A stretch of DNA of 64,000 bases from Sphingobacteriales bacterium. Its GTDB lineage: Bacteria > Bacteroidota > Bacteroidia > Sphingobacteriales > Sphingobacteriaceae. The notes beneath the pieces are model-generated. The model made no database searches. It was not told where the DNA came from and was given only the letters and a program-made list of their open reading frames with translations. The stretch spans positions 186,001-250,000 of the forward strand of contig JAQBOG010000039.1 of assembly GCA_028288165.1 (NCBI GenBank). The letters are read 5' to 3'. Of the stretch, positions 8,871 to 16,617 are shown in pieces. How positions within the stretch are numbered: position 1 is the first letter of the stretch; each line of letters opens with the position of its first letter. The position numbers were made by a program, and so were the translations under genes.

Positions 8871-11800
8871 GTGAATAATCGTATAATTTCGCATGATGAT
8901 TCTGCAGGTACACACACGTTGGTAATAAAAGGCTACGAGGTTAGTACATTGGCAGAAAGTTTTATCGTTCAACATACTTCTCCAGAAGTTAGTTTAGACA
9001 GCCAAGAGTATAAAAATATTTGGCCATTACAATTAGCACTTAATAATGGTGAGTTCATTAACCAGTACAACAGCATATCTTTTCCTGCAGTAACGGTACG
9101 ACAAGAGGCCTTAGAAATTACCGTTTCGTGCACTTGTTTACCTGCAGGCGGAAGTTTGTGTGAGCATCAGGCACAGGTTTTAATTGCCCTCATTAAAAGA
9201 GATGATTTACGGACTTTTTTTGATGAGACACTTCGGTTCGAGAAGTTGAAGAAGTTTGCACTTGATTATGGAATGGAGCGTGAGACAGATTTGGATCGCT
9301 ATTTTCAAGTACAACATCAAGATAAAAAACTGCATATCAGTGCCCGATTGCCAACTCTGCTTCCTGTAAATAAAGCCAGTTTAAATATATTAAAGGAGTT
9401 GATTATTCCAGTTAACAATTTAAGCCTTTCACATAACGATGAGCTGACGGACAAAGCAGTTTGTGTGGTTTTAAAACAACATAAATACTATAAAAACCTG
9501 CTGATTGATCTGTACCAGGCTCCGACTACCAAAGACGGAAAAATTAAGAATCCGTTGAGCCCATTGTCGCCCCTTAACTTTATCTGGCAAACTGACGACA
9601 AGCAGGAGTTGAAATATTACACCGGGATAAATGCTTTCCAGAACGTAATTGATTCCAAAAAAAGCGACCAGGATTTTGCGGCGTTACGGGCAATCATTAA
9701 CAATCCCCTAAATCATTCTTTTTATTACCACAACAACGAGGTATCTGAAAATGTAACGGCGGCTTCCGTGGTTCCGGTTCATTTACACCTAGTTAAAAAT
9801 GATATTGTTTTAAATGTGAGTCGTAAAGAGCAGTTCTATGAGCTCGGCTTAAGTCTAAAAATAAATGATGAGACGTACGACCTGAAAGATTTGATTCTGA
9901 AGTTTACGTATTTCCTTTCATTGGATGACCAGTTATTTTTGGTTGATAACCTGCAAACGCTGGCTTTGATAGAGTTGATAAAGAAGAAAACAGATCACTT
10001 ATTAATTCATGAATCGAAATACAAAGAGTTTAACAAACAACTATTAGCAAAGCTAGAAGACAATATTACCATTGATTACCAGCACATTAAACCAGCAAAT
10101 CCACATCAGCTTGAAAGGGAGGGATTCAACTCAGAAGCAGAAAAGATTATTTATTTATCTGATTTTGGAAGCCAGGTAATGATTATCCCAGTGATGCGGT
10201 ATGGTGAAGCAGAAATCCCTATCCGTACCCGGCGACAAATTTATGGGGTTGATGAAAAAGGAAATGAGTTTTTAGTAAAGCGAAACAACACTGAAGAAAT
10301 TGCATTCACTGCCTTGCTGATTAGACAGCATCCGTTTTTTGAAGAGCAGGTAACCAATGACCTTCACTATTTTTACTTACACAAAAAACGCTTTTTAGAA
10401 GAAGAGTGGTTTTTGAATGCTTTTGAGGAATGGGAAAATCACCAAATAACCATTTTAGGCTTTAACGAAATTACAGGCAATAAGCTCAATCCTCATAAAA
10501 TTAAAATCACTATTCATGTAATTAGTGGTATAAACTGGTTTAACACCATTGTAAACGCACGGTTTGGTAAAACAAAGGCTTCGTTAAAGCAAGTGCATAA
10601 AGCGATTCGTAACAAGAGCAAATTCGTAAAACTGGATGATGGCAGCCTCGGGATTCTTCCGGCTGATTGGATAGAAAAATTTACTAATTACTTCAACGCT
10701 GGCGAAATTGCCGACGAAGAGACTATTCGTATTCCTAAAATAAATTTCACAGCTATTGAACAATTTTTTGAAGAAAGTCTACTGGATGAAGCCGTTAAAA
10801 ATGAAATTAATATATACCAGAAAAGGCTAGCAGATTTTGAGTCAATTAAAGAAGTTGAAGTACCAGAAGATTTGCTTGCTACCCTTCGCCCTTATCAAAA
10901 AAAAGGCTTAGACTGGCTTAATTTTTTAGATGATTTTAACTTTGGGGGTTGCCTGGCCGATGATATGGGTTTGGGCAAAACCATCCAAATTATCGCGTTT
11001 ATATTATCACTGCGTGGGAAATCGAAGCATAATACCAACTTACTGATTGTACCAACTTCATTAATTTATAATTGGCAATCGGAAGTAGCCAAGTTTGCAC
11101 CCTCTATCCGGATACTTACGATTTATGGCGCAAACCGAACAAAAAGCACCAAAGATTGGCACCAGTATGAGGCGATATTGACGACCTATGGCACACTGCT
11201 CTCTGACGTTGGCTTTTTGAAAGCGTATGAATTCAATTATATATTTTTGGATGAGTCGCAGAATATAAAAAATCCGGAATCACAACGGTATAAGGCCGTT
11301 CGTAGCTTAAACTCCCGCAATAAAATCACCATTACTGGCACACCTATAGAAAACAACACCTTTGATGTATTTGGCCAGCTTTCGTTTGCTTGTCCAGGTT
11401 TATTGGGTAGCAAACAGTACTTCCGTGATATTTATTCATCGCCCATTGATAAGTTTAAAGACAGTAAACGAGCAGTTGAATTGCATAACAAAATTAAGCC
11501 TTTCATATTAAGGCGCACCAAACATCAGGTAGCCACCGAATTACCTGATAAAACAGAAATGGTGCTTTTTTGCGAGATGAAAGAAGAGCAACGGAAAATC
11601 TATAATACGTATGAAAAAGAAATCCGTGAATATATTTCTGCCACAGACAATGAGGTTTTAAGAAAAAACCCGATGAACGTTTTGAAGGGTTTAACCAAGC
11701 TTCGGCAAATTTGCGATTCGCCCGTATTGATGAATGGTGAAAAGCTGCCAGGAAACGAATCTGCAAAAATTGACACTTTGATAGAGGAAATTGAGAGTAA

Positions 11801-12263
11801 ATTACCCAACCACAAAATACTGGTTTTTTCGCAATTTGTGTCGATGCTCGATCTGATCAGGAAAGAATTAATACAACGAAAAATCGGCTTTGCTTATTTA
11901 ACCGGCCAAACTCGCAACCGCGATGTGGTAATTAACGACTTTCAAAATAATGCAGAAACACGGGTTTTTCTAATCAGCTTAAAAGCTGGCGGAACCGGAT
12001 TAAATTTAACAGAAGCTGATTATGTTTATCTGGTTGACCCTTGGTGGAACCCCGCTGTAGAAAACCAAGCTATTGACCGCTGCCACCGAATTGGCCAACA
12101 TAAAAATATTGTGGCCGTTAGGTTGATTTGCCCAGGAACGGTTGAAGAGAAAATTATGAAGTTGCAGGATTCGAAAAAGGAACTGATGGACGATTTAATA
12201 AAATCTGATACTTCTTTTATGAAGTCGTTTTCGAAGGAAGAGCTGTTGAGTTTGTTTGAATAA
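8871..12263 (+). CDS. SNF2-family DEAD/DEAH helicase with N-terminal SWIM zinc finger
   Basis: This 1130-residue protein uses a GTG start at 8871; I found no better in-frame start nearby. A SWIM-type zinc finger of CxCx(n)CxH form lies near residues 89-101 (SCTCLPAGGSLCEH). The middle 550 residues are a poorly conserved bacterial SNF2-associated region. The helicase core begins at about 675 (LRPYQKKGLDWL). It has Walker A DDMGLGKT (about 697-705), the DEAH-equivalent box DESQ (about 794), motif III TGTPIENN, and motifs V/VI ISLKAGGTGLNL and DRCHRIGQ (about 1068). Bacterial SWIM-SNF2 proteins are RapA/HepA-like ATP-driven translocases on DNA or nucleoprotein; the target here is unknown. It appears monocistronic. 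Confidence 0.95.
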   Translation: MNNRIISHDDSAGTHTLVIKGYEVSTLAESFIVQHTSPEVSLDSQEYKNIWPLQLALNNGEFINQYNSISFPAVTVRQEALEITVSCTCLPAGGSLCEHQAQVLIALIKRDDLRTFFDETLRFEKLKKFALDYGMERETDLDRYFQVQHQDKKLHISARLPTLLPVNKASLNILKELIIPVNNLSLSHNDELTDKAVCVVLKQHKYYKNLLIDLYQAPTTKDGKIKNPLSPLSPLNFIWQTDDKQELKYYTGINAFQNVIDSKKSDQDFAALRAIINNPLNHSFYYHNNEVSENVTAASVVPVHLHLVKNDIVLNVSRKEQFYELGLSLKINDETYDLKDLILKFTYFLSLDDQLFLVDNLQTLALIELIKKKTDHLLIHESKYKEFNKQLLAKLEDNITIDYQHIKPANPHQLEREGFNSEAEKIIYLSDFGSQVMIIPVMRYGEAEIPIRTRRQIYGVDEKGNEFLVKRNNTEEIAFTALLIRQHPFFEEQVTNDLHYFYLHKKRFLEEEWFLNAFEEWENHQITILGFNEITGNKLNPHKIKITIHVISGINWFNTIVNARFGKTKASLKQVHKAIRNKSKFVKLDDGSLGILPADWIEKFTNYFNAGEIADEETIRIPKINFTAIEQFFEESLLDEAVKNEINIYQKRLADFESIKEVEVPEDLLATLRPYQKKGLDWLNFLDDFNFGGCLADDMGLGKTIQIIAFILSLRGKSKHNTNLLIVPTSLIYNWQSEVAKFAPSIRILTIYGANRTKSTKDWHQYEAILTTYGTLLSDVGFLKAYEFNYIFLDESQNIKNPESQRYKAVRSLNSRNKITITGTPIENNTFDVFGQLSFACPGLLGSKQYFRDIYSSPIDKFKDSKRAVELHNKIKPFILRRTKHQVATELPDKTEMVLFCEMKEEQRKIYNTYEKEIREYISATDNEVLRKNPMNVLKGLTKLRQICDSPVLMNGEKLPGNESAKIDTLIEEIESKLPNHKILVFSQFVSMLDLIRKELIQRKIGFAYLTGQTRNRDVVINDFQNNAETRVFLISLKAGGTGLNLTEADYVYLVDPWWNPAVENQAIDRCHRIGQHKNIVAVRLICPGTVEEKIMKLQDSKKELMDDLIKSDTSFMKSFSKEELLSLFE

Positions 12264-12382
12264 AACCAAGATTATTTGTCATCAACTTTACATGGAAGAA
12301 TGGATGTGACTTCTAAGCTTGAAGAAAGCTCAACTTTTAGTTCACTATGCTGATTGCCAATTTTAAGGTCCGATTATTTGCA

Positions 12383-12625
12383 TTAAATCAAATCATACAG
12401 ACTAACTTCTTGTAAGTAAGGGTAAAGGCGAACCTTTGATGTAAACGGATAAAACCCACATATCTTATTTTCTTTTGGGATGTACTGCACCTCCACAAAA
12501 AATTCACTCAAATAATAGAGTTGATAAATATGATCATCCTCATATCTATTTGCAACAAATACTCCAGCAAAAACGGCCTCCGCTTTAACTTCTAAATGAA
12601 GGTCAATAAATTCAAATATGGACAC
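12383..12625 (-). CDS. Small hypothetical protein (80 aa)
   Basis: The frame encodes MSIFEFIDLHLEVKAEAVF and continues with a soluble, aromatic- and acid-rich sequence (YEDDHIYQLYYLSEFFVEV, IPKENKICGFYPF). There is no signal peptide, membrane helix or known motif. The alternating hydrophobic pattern suggests a small beta-rich domain. It is convergent with the SNF2 helicase gene. A perfect 16-bp direct repeat lies 37-75 bp upstream of its start, where a regulator could bind. I do not recognise the family; the amino-acid composition supports a real gene. Confidence 0.55.
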   Translation of the reverse strand: MSIFEFIDLHLEVKAEAVFAGVFVANRYEDDHIYQLYYLSEFFVEVQYIPKENKICGFYPFTSKVRLYPYLQEVSLYDLI

Positions 12626-12661
12626 ATGCCTTCATACGAAATTTTGAACAGGCGGTTACTT

Positions 12662-12699
12662 AAAATGGTATGAAAAATTACTAAAAATGGTATGAAAAA
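12662..12699. repeat. 16-bp direct repeat, 22-bp period
   Basis: AAAATGGTATGAAAAA occurs twice with identical sequence, offset by 22 bp (two helical turns), separated by TTACTA. It lies just upstream of the start codon at 12625. It could be an operator or a small tandem duplication. Confidence 0.6.
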
Positions 12700-12728
12700 A
12701 TTAAGTAGACATATATAATTATCTATTT

Positions 12729-12928
12729 ACCTCAGTTCGATGATAATATCCAGAAAAAGATGGTTTTGGGCGTTCGAGCGGGCTTTTGTTCCAATCTTTT
12801 TGCCCTGGAGAAAGGGCAAAAAGGATTTTCACGCCAATCCCTAACGCAGAATCTAGCATGTTTCATAGAACGCATGTTATAAACATCTTGTTGAGTCCTA
12901 AGCATGTATTTTAAAATCGAACTGAGGT
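12729..12928 (-). mobile_element. MITE-like element with 13-bp terminal inverted repeats and hairpin core
   Basis: The ends are ACCTCAGTTCGAT and its exact reverse complement. Inside, 12768-12847 is the hairpin-family core in reverse orientation. Its inner stem CTTTTTGCCCT pairs perfectly with AGGGCAAAAAG. No transposase is encoded. A related element lies at 36826-37006. Confidence 0.75.
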
Positions 12929-12957
12929 TATTTAGTTTTTTACCAAGCCTATGAAAA

Positions 12958-14187
12958 TTAATGTTGAACTTTATAAAACTTTGCACCAAACAAAAAGATG
13001 ATCACATAGCAAATTATAGGGAGATAATAGGCATGTGCGGTGCCATAATGATCGGCAGCAAAACCCATTAAAAACGGGAAAAATGCACCTCCCACAACTC
13101 CCATAGAAATAAACGAAGACGCTTGTTGTGTACGTACCCCCAAGTTTTTTAAACCTAAACTGAAAATGGTTGGGAACATAATGCTGAAAAAGAAATTTAT
13201 CATTAGTAAAGCTATAAATGATGACCATCCAAAACTTTGAGCAACAATGATACACATCACGATATTACATAAAGCGAAAGTAGCAAGCAACTTACTAGGG
13301 GCTATAATTCGCATCAAGAAGGTACCTACAAAGCGTCCGGTAAGCATCATTCCCATAAATAAAACCATGTAGCTCCCTGCTTTCAGGTCAGTAAAACCCA
13401 TTTTTTCGTGACCATAGTTTATAAAAAATGCCCAAGTACCCGATTGAGCTGCCACATTGAAGAATTGCGCTATCACCGCCCAAACAAAGTGCTTATGATC
13501 AAACAACTTTTTATCAGGTGCAGTATCGATATTAACAGCTGCTTCATCAGCCACCACAACATGCGGATCGGTAGTTGCCGGTACTTTCACAAACGAAAAT
13601 GAGAGGGCAATTAAGGCGATTACACTACCTATTACGAGGTATAATATTTTTACAGAGGTGAGGTCGGTGCTCCCTGGAACATTTGTACGCAATAGAAAAT
13701 AAGATCCGATCAGGGGACCAAGCATCGCACCCACTGCATTAAATGATTGAGCAAAATTTATCCGCTGATCACTTGTGCGCTGATCTCCAAGGGAAGCCAC
13801 AAACGGGTGCGCCACTGTTTCTAACGTTGATAAACCGCACCCAACAATGAATAAAGCTAGTCCGAAAAAGGCAAATGAGGAGGCATTTGCAGCAGGCACG
13901 AACAGAAAAGCACCAGCCGAGAAAAGTGAAAGTCCTAATAAAACTCCATTTTTATACCCAAATCGTTTCATAAATAATCCCGCCGGAACTCCCATTACAA
14001 AGTAAGCCCCAAAAATGGCAAACTGAACAAAGCCAGACTGCGACTTATTAAGGCTTAACACGTGTTGAAAATGCTTGTTCAATACATCTGCCATGGTGAT
14101 AGCAATGCCCCATAACATAAATAACGAGGTGACAAATACAAGGGTAATTAGGTACTTTTTTTCAGTGAAGGCGGCTTTTTTTAACAT
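12958..14187 (-). CDS. fucP: MFS sugar permease, L-fucose:H+ symporter (FucP) family
   Basis: This 409-residue protein has about twelve hydrophobic segments. Its N-terminal half matches the FucP/GluP branch of the major facilitator superfamily: LFMLWGIAITMADVLNKHF, then GAYFVMGVPAGLFMKRFGYK, and the GLSTLETVAHPFVASLGD segment. In this family the protein imports L-fucose or another hexose with a proton across the inner membrane. Two GH95-type enzymes downstream support fucose as the substrate, though glucose, galactose or other sugars are carried by close relatives. It stands alone, with a repeat element beyond its 3' end and a 583-bp gap upstream. The symbol reflects family membership rather than proven specificity. 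Confidence 0.85.
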   Translation of the reverse strand: MLKKAAFTEKKYLITLVFVTSLFMLWGIAITMADVLNKHFQHVLSLNKSQSGFVQFAIFGAYFVMGVPAGLFMKRFGYKNGVLLGLSLFSAGAFLFVPAANASSFAFFGLALFIVGCGLSTLETVAHPFVASLGDQRTSDQRINFAQSFNAVGAMLGPLIGSYFLLRTNVPGSTDLTSVKILYLVIGSVIALIALSFSFVKVPATTDPHVVVADEAAVNIDTAPDKKLFDHKHFVWAVIAQFFNVAAQSGTWAFFINYGHEKMGFTDLKAGSYMVLFMGMMLTGRFVGTFLMRIIAPSKLLATFALCNIVMCIIVAQSFGWSSFIALLMINFFFSIMFPTIFSLGLKNLGVRTQQASSFISMGVVGGAFFPFLMGFAADHYGTAHAYYLPIICYVIIFLFGAKFYKVQH

Positions 14188-14340
14188 AGTTGTTTGGACT
14201 TGTAGGTTCAGGATTTGGTTTATGGTTTATGAGATTTAAAGTTGATAATTAAATCTGAAGTTTATACTAATTTGATGGTTGGAGCTTAGAAAAAGTGGTT
14301 TTAATATAATTTGGGTATCTTTTAGAAGCTTTCTTTAATT

Positions 14341-14499
14341 TTATGTGCCGGCCTCTGCCTCAAGTGTTTTAAATGGGGTAGTTGCACCTTGGGAAAATAC
14401 GTCTGTTCCTGCACAAACCAGCATTGCCAAACAACATATAGTAGAAATTGACTTTCTATTGTATGAATTACAGAACAATGAGTAAAAATTTTCTTTCAT
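14341..14499 (-). pseudogene. Truncated 5' remnant of a secreted CBM6/35-type protein gene
   Basis: The 52-codon frame starts MKENFYSLFCNSYNRKS. It continues with a hydrophobic signal segment (ISTICCLAMLVCAGTDVFSQ) and stops right after GATTPFKTLEAEAGT. A LEAEAG start is typical for carbohydrate-binding modules of the CBM6/35 type, where the beta-sandwich should follow. So the signal peptide and the first strand of a large secreted protein remain and the rest has gone. It lies on the same strand as the fucose permease and the DUF5010-like gene, which itself has a C-terminal VEAEACDS module. An intact 52-residue secreted peptide is possible but less likely. Confidence 0.55.
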
Positions 14500-14708
14500 T
14501 TTAGTATGATTTACCGTTAGTTATTTAATTATTTAATCAGCTTAAGTAAAATCATTAGGGTTTGATAATCATCAATATTTTCAATAACCTAGTACATATT
14601 ATTATTCCATTGTGGAGGTGGTGTCATTAAAAATCACCTGTGACCTACCCTTAATTCTTTCGCATTGCTAATTAAATCATAGTGGTTTAACTTTAATTTA
14701 TTTTGAAA

Positions 14709-14736
14709 AACCGCCTCATATAAATGTGAGGCGGTT
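14709..14736 (-). terminator. Rho-independent terminator
   Basis: AACCGCCTCA and TGAGGCGGTT form a perfect 10-bp stem with an 8-base loop. In the minus direction it is followed by a T run. It lies 35 bp beyond the stop codon at 14771. Confidence 0.85.
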
Positions 14737-14770
14737 GAATAGAAATCTGCTTATTAACACGGGGGAGCTA

Positions 14771-16303
14771 TTAAAAAGCAACCAGGTTGAAATAATTAAT
14801 AGCTAAAGAACCAGAAACAATTTTTAACCGAACAGTATGAAGGCTATCAGTTCCGAAAGATTGAGTTCCAGCATCTATTGTAGAATATACTCCATTTCCT
14901 GTTATCGGTAATGTTATAACCGGAAGGTCTACTCCATCAACATTAAAGCGGATTGACGTTGCTTGGTTGGAAGAATACCTAATCTGGAACTTAGAATTGC
15001 CGGATTTAAATGGTAGCTCTTTCCACTCCATCCACTCATTTGCCTGGGCGCCGGTTACATGCCATCCACCATTTGCATCTCCGGTTTTAACAATATCAAT
15101 ATCTCCATCACGATAAGTACCACCACTATTTCCTAGAGTCAAATCGCTAAAAGAATCGCATGCTTCAGCCTCAACTTTTAAAGTTACAGGATATGGATCA
15201 TTTGAATAACGGCGAACAATGTTAATACGCTGGTTAGGATAGTCATAATAAGTAACATCCTTACTTCTGAAAATAGCGGCATTTTCTGAACAATCCGTAA
15301 ATCCTTCCAGTAATGTAAGCACTGCACCTGCACCTCTGGTATTATTGAGGGTGTTGATAAAGGTTTGTCCATGATTGGCATCAATAAACATATTGGTAGT
15401 ACCCTGTACTACTCTGAATCCCGGTACGCCAGCACCTACTTTTACTCCGTTAAATGTGTAGAAAGTCCATGGATTAGTCATATTGAACCAGTTGTCTATA
15501 GCATCGATCACAGCGGGATCATTAACTGTTGGATCACGGTCCAGCCATGATCTGTTAATAACAATATATGGGTTTTGGCCAAAGGTGGCATTGAACTGGG
15601 TGCGCACATGCTGTAAAATTTTTTTCAAATTGCCGTTGGCAAAATTAGTAGCCCAAGATTGATGTACAGCCCAGAAAAATATCACGGGTCTGCCGTTGTA
15701 TTTGAACCTTTTGGCATCTGGTATGTTTTGAAAGGCCGTTTTAATATTTAAATCCCAGATATATTTGTAATTGGCTGTGTCGCCACAATCAAATGGAGTG
15801 TCTGTGGTATATGGAAGACCATTATCAACATTTCGGTTGGCACACCAGGATGAAGGGCAATCATCAAATACGGCTATCTTAAACTTACTTGCTACACCAC
15901 GACGGTCCATCGCTTGGCAAAGAAGAGCCATTTTCCGCGGATCTCCATGATCTACGTTTCTAACCAGACTATAGCCCCGGCAGTTTGCAGCCAAAAAATC
16001 CATGCCGCTGTAAGCAAACTCTTCTACCAAGTTATCCCACCAGTCGTTTTCTGTGGCAGACGATTTATATAAAGGCTGGTTGTATATTATATTTCCGGCT
16101 GCAGTTGAACTTGGGCCTCCGCCCGATCTTACCACGTTATTAAAGCCCACAACAGACCCAATAAATTGGGTCGCAGCAAGTGTTGTTGCATTTTTAGTTA
16201 ACCCAACTTCAGCTAGTGCCGTTGTTTCTGTTGCCTCTTTTTTTGAGCAGCTAGAAATAGATAAAACTGCAATAAATGCAGAAAATAAAATTATTCTTCT
16301 CAT
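14771..16303 (-). CDS. Secreted lipoprotein, DUF5010-like with C-terminal CBM6-like module
   Basis: This 510-residue protein begins with a lipoprotein signal (MRRIILFSAFIAVLSISSC), so it is anchored in a membrane, probably the outer membrane. Residues about 45-370 resemble the DUF5010 type, a predicted TIM-barrel glycosidase-like domain: GNIIYNQPLYKSSATENDWW, GMDFLAANCRGYS, FKIAVFDDCPSS, RPVIFFWAVHQSW. Residues about 375-510 form a CBM6/35-like beta-sandwich (LKVEAEACDSFSDLTLGN, ANEWMEWKELPF, FQIRYSSNQATSIRF). It is probably a glycan-binding or glycan-cleaving surface protein. It is monocistronic with its own terminator. The catalytic residues cannot be named from sequence alone, and the DUF number is from recall. 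Confidence 0.7.
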   Translation of the reverse strand: MRRIILFSAFIAVLSISSCSKKEATETTALAEVGLTKNATTLAATQFIGSVVGFNNVVRSGGGPSSTAAGNIIYNQPLYKSSATENDWWDNLVEEFAYSGMDFLAANCRGYSLVRNVDHGDPRKMALLCQAMDRRGVASKFKIAVFDDCPSSWCANRNVDNGLPYTTDTPFDCGDTANYKYIWDLNIKTAFQNIPDAKRFKYNGRPVIFFWAVHQSWATNFANGNLKKILQHVRTQFNATFGQNPYIVINRSWLDRDPTVNDPAVIDAIDNWFNMTNPWTFYTFNGVKVGAGVPGFRVVQGTTNMFIDANHGQTFINTLNNTRGAGAVLTLLEGFTDCSENAAIFRSKDVTYYDYPNQRINIVRRYSNDPYPVTLKVEAEACDSFSDLTLGNSGGTYRDGDIDIVKTGDANGGWHVTGAQANEWMEWKELPFKSGNSKFQIRYSSNQATSIRFNVDGVDLPVITLPITGNGVYSTIDAGTQSFGTDSLHTVRLKIVSGSLAINYFNLVAF

Positions 16304-16495
16304 TGTTAAATGGTTTATAAAAAGGTTATAATAGGTATTCGAAAGTATTGGGGTATTGAAATACTTGCGATAAAATTGGTTTGGTTTAACGTTTGGTCTA
16401 ATAATTATATATAAACCTAAGCGGAGTTGCTTAATAAAAACTTAACAAAATGTTAATTTTTTATTAAATAAATAAAAATATAGCCCAATTCCCTG

Positions 16496-16536
16496 TTAAG
16501 TATTAAGCATTGATTTACAGAATGCTTAATACTTAA
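16496..16536. repeat. Perfect 16-bp inverted repeat
   Basis: TTAAGTATTAAGCATT is followed after nine bases by its exact reverse complement. There is no T run on either side, so it is not a typical terminator. It lies 193 bp upstream of the start at 16303. Confidence 0.7.
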
Positions 16537-16552
16537 GTTCAGCGTTTCAATA

Positions 16553-16584
16553 AAAAAGCCCATGATTTTTGTCATGGGCTTTTT
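16553..16584 (-). terminator. Rho-independent terminator
   Basis: AAAAAGCCCATGA and TCATGGGCTTTTT form a perfect 13-bp stem with a 6-base loop. It lies 34 bp beyond the stop at 16618. T runs are present on both sides, so it could act in either direction. Confidence 0.9.
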
Positions 16585-16617
16585 GTAAACAAGGAATATT
16601 TGTAATCAGATAGTCTG

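Larger units (their letters stand above)
12626..12957. other. Intergenic region with direct repeat and inverted-repeat element
   Basis: This gap between a small gene and the fucose permease contains the 16-bp direct repeat at 12662-12699 and a 200-bp element with terminal inverted repeats at 12729-12928. An open frame at 12732-12989 is just that element read on the minus strand. Confidence 0.7.
14188..14770. other. Intergenic region with truncated secreted-protein gene
   Basis: This 583-bp gap holds a short signal-peptide-encoding frame at 14341-14499 and a rho-independent terminator at 14709-14736. I see nothing else convincing in it. Confidence 0.6.
16304..16617. other. Intergenic region with palindrome and terminator
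   Basis: The 314-bp gap contains a 16-bp perfect inverted repeat at 16496-16536 and a terminator at 16553-16584. The remainder is AT-rich and should contain the promoter of the gene starting at 16303. Confidence 0.6.

Noticed and set aside
12732-12989. 85-codon minus-strand open frame
   Set aside because: It is the inverted-repeat element read through, with translated repeat sequence, and it overlaps the fucose permease end.
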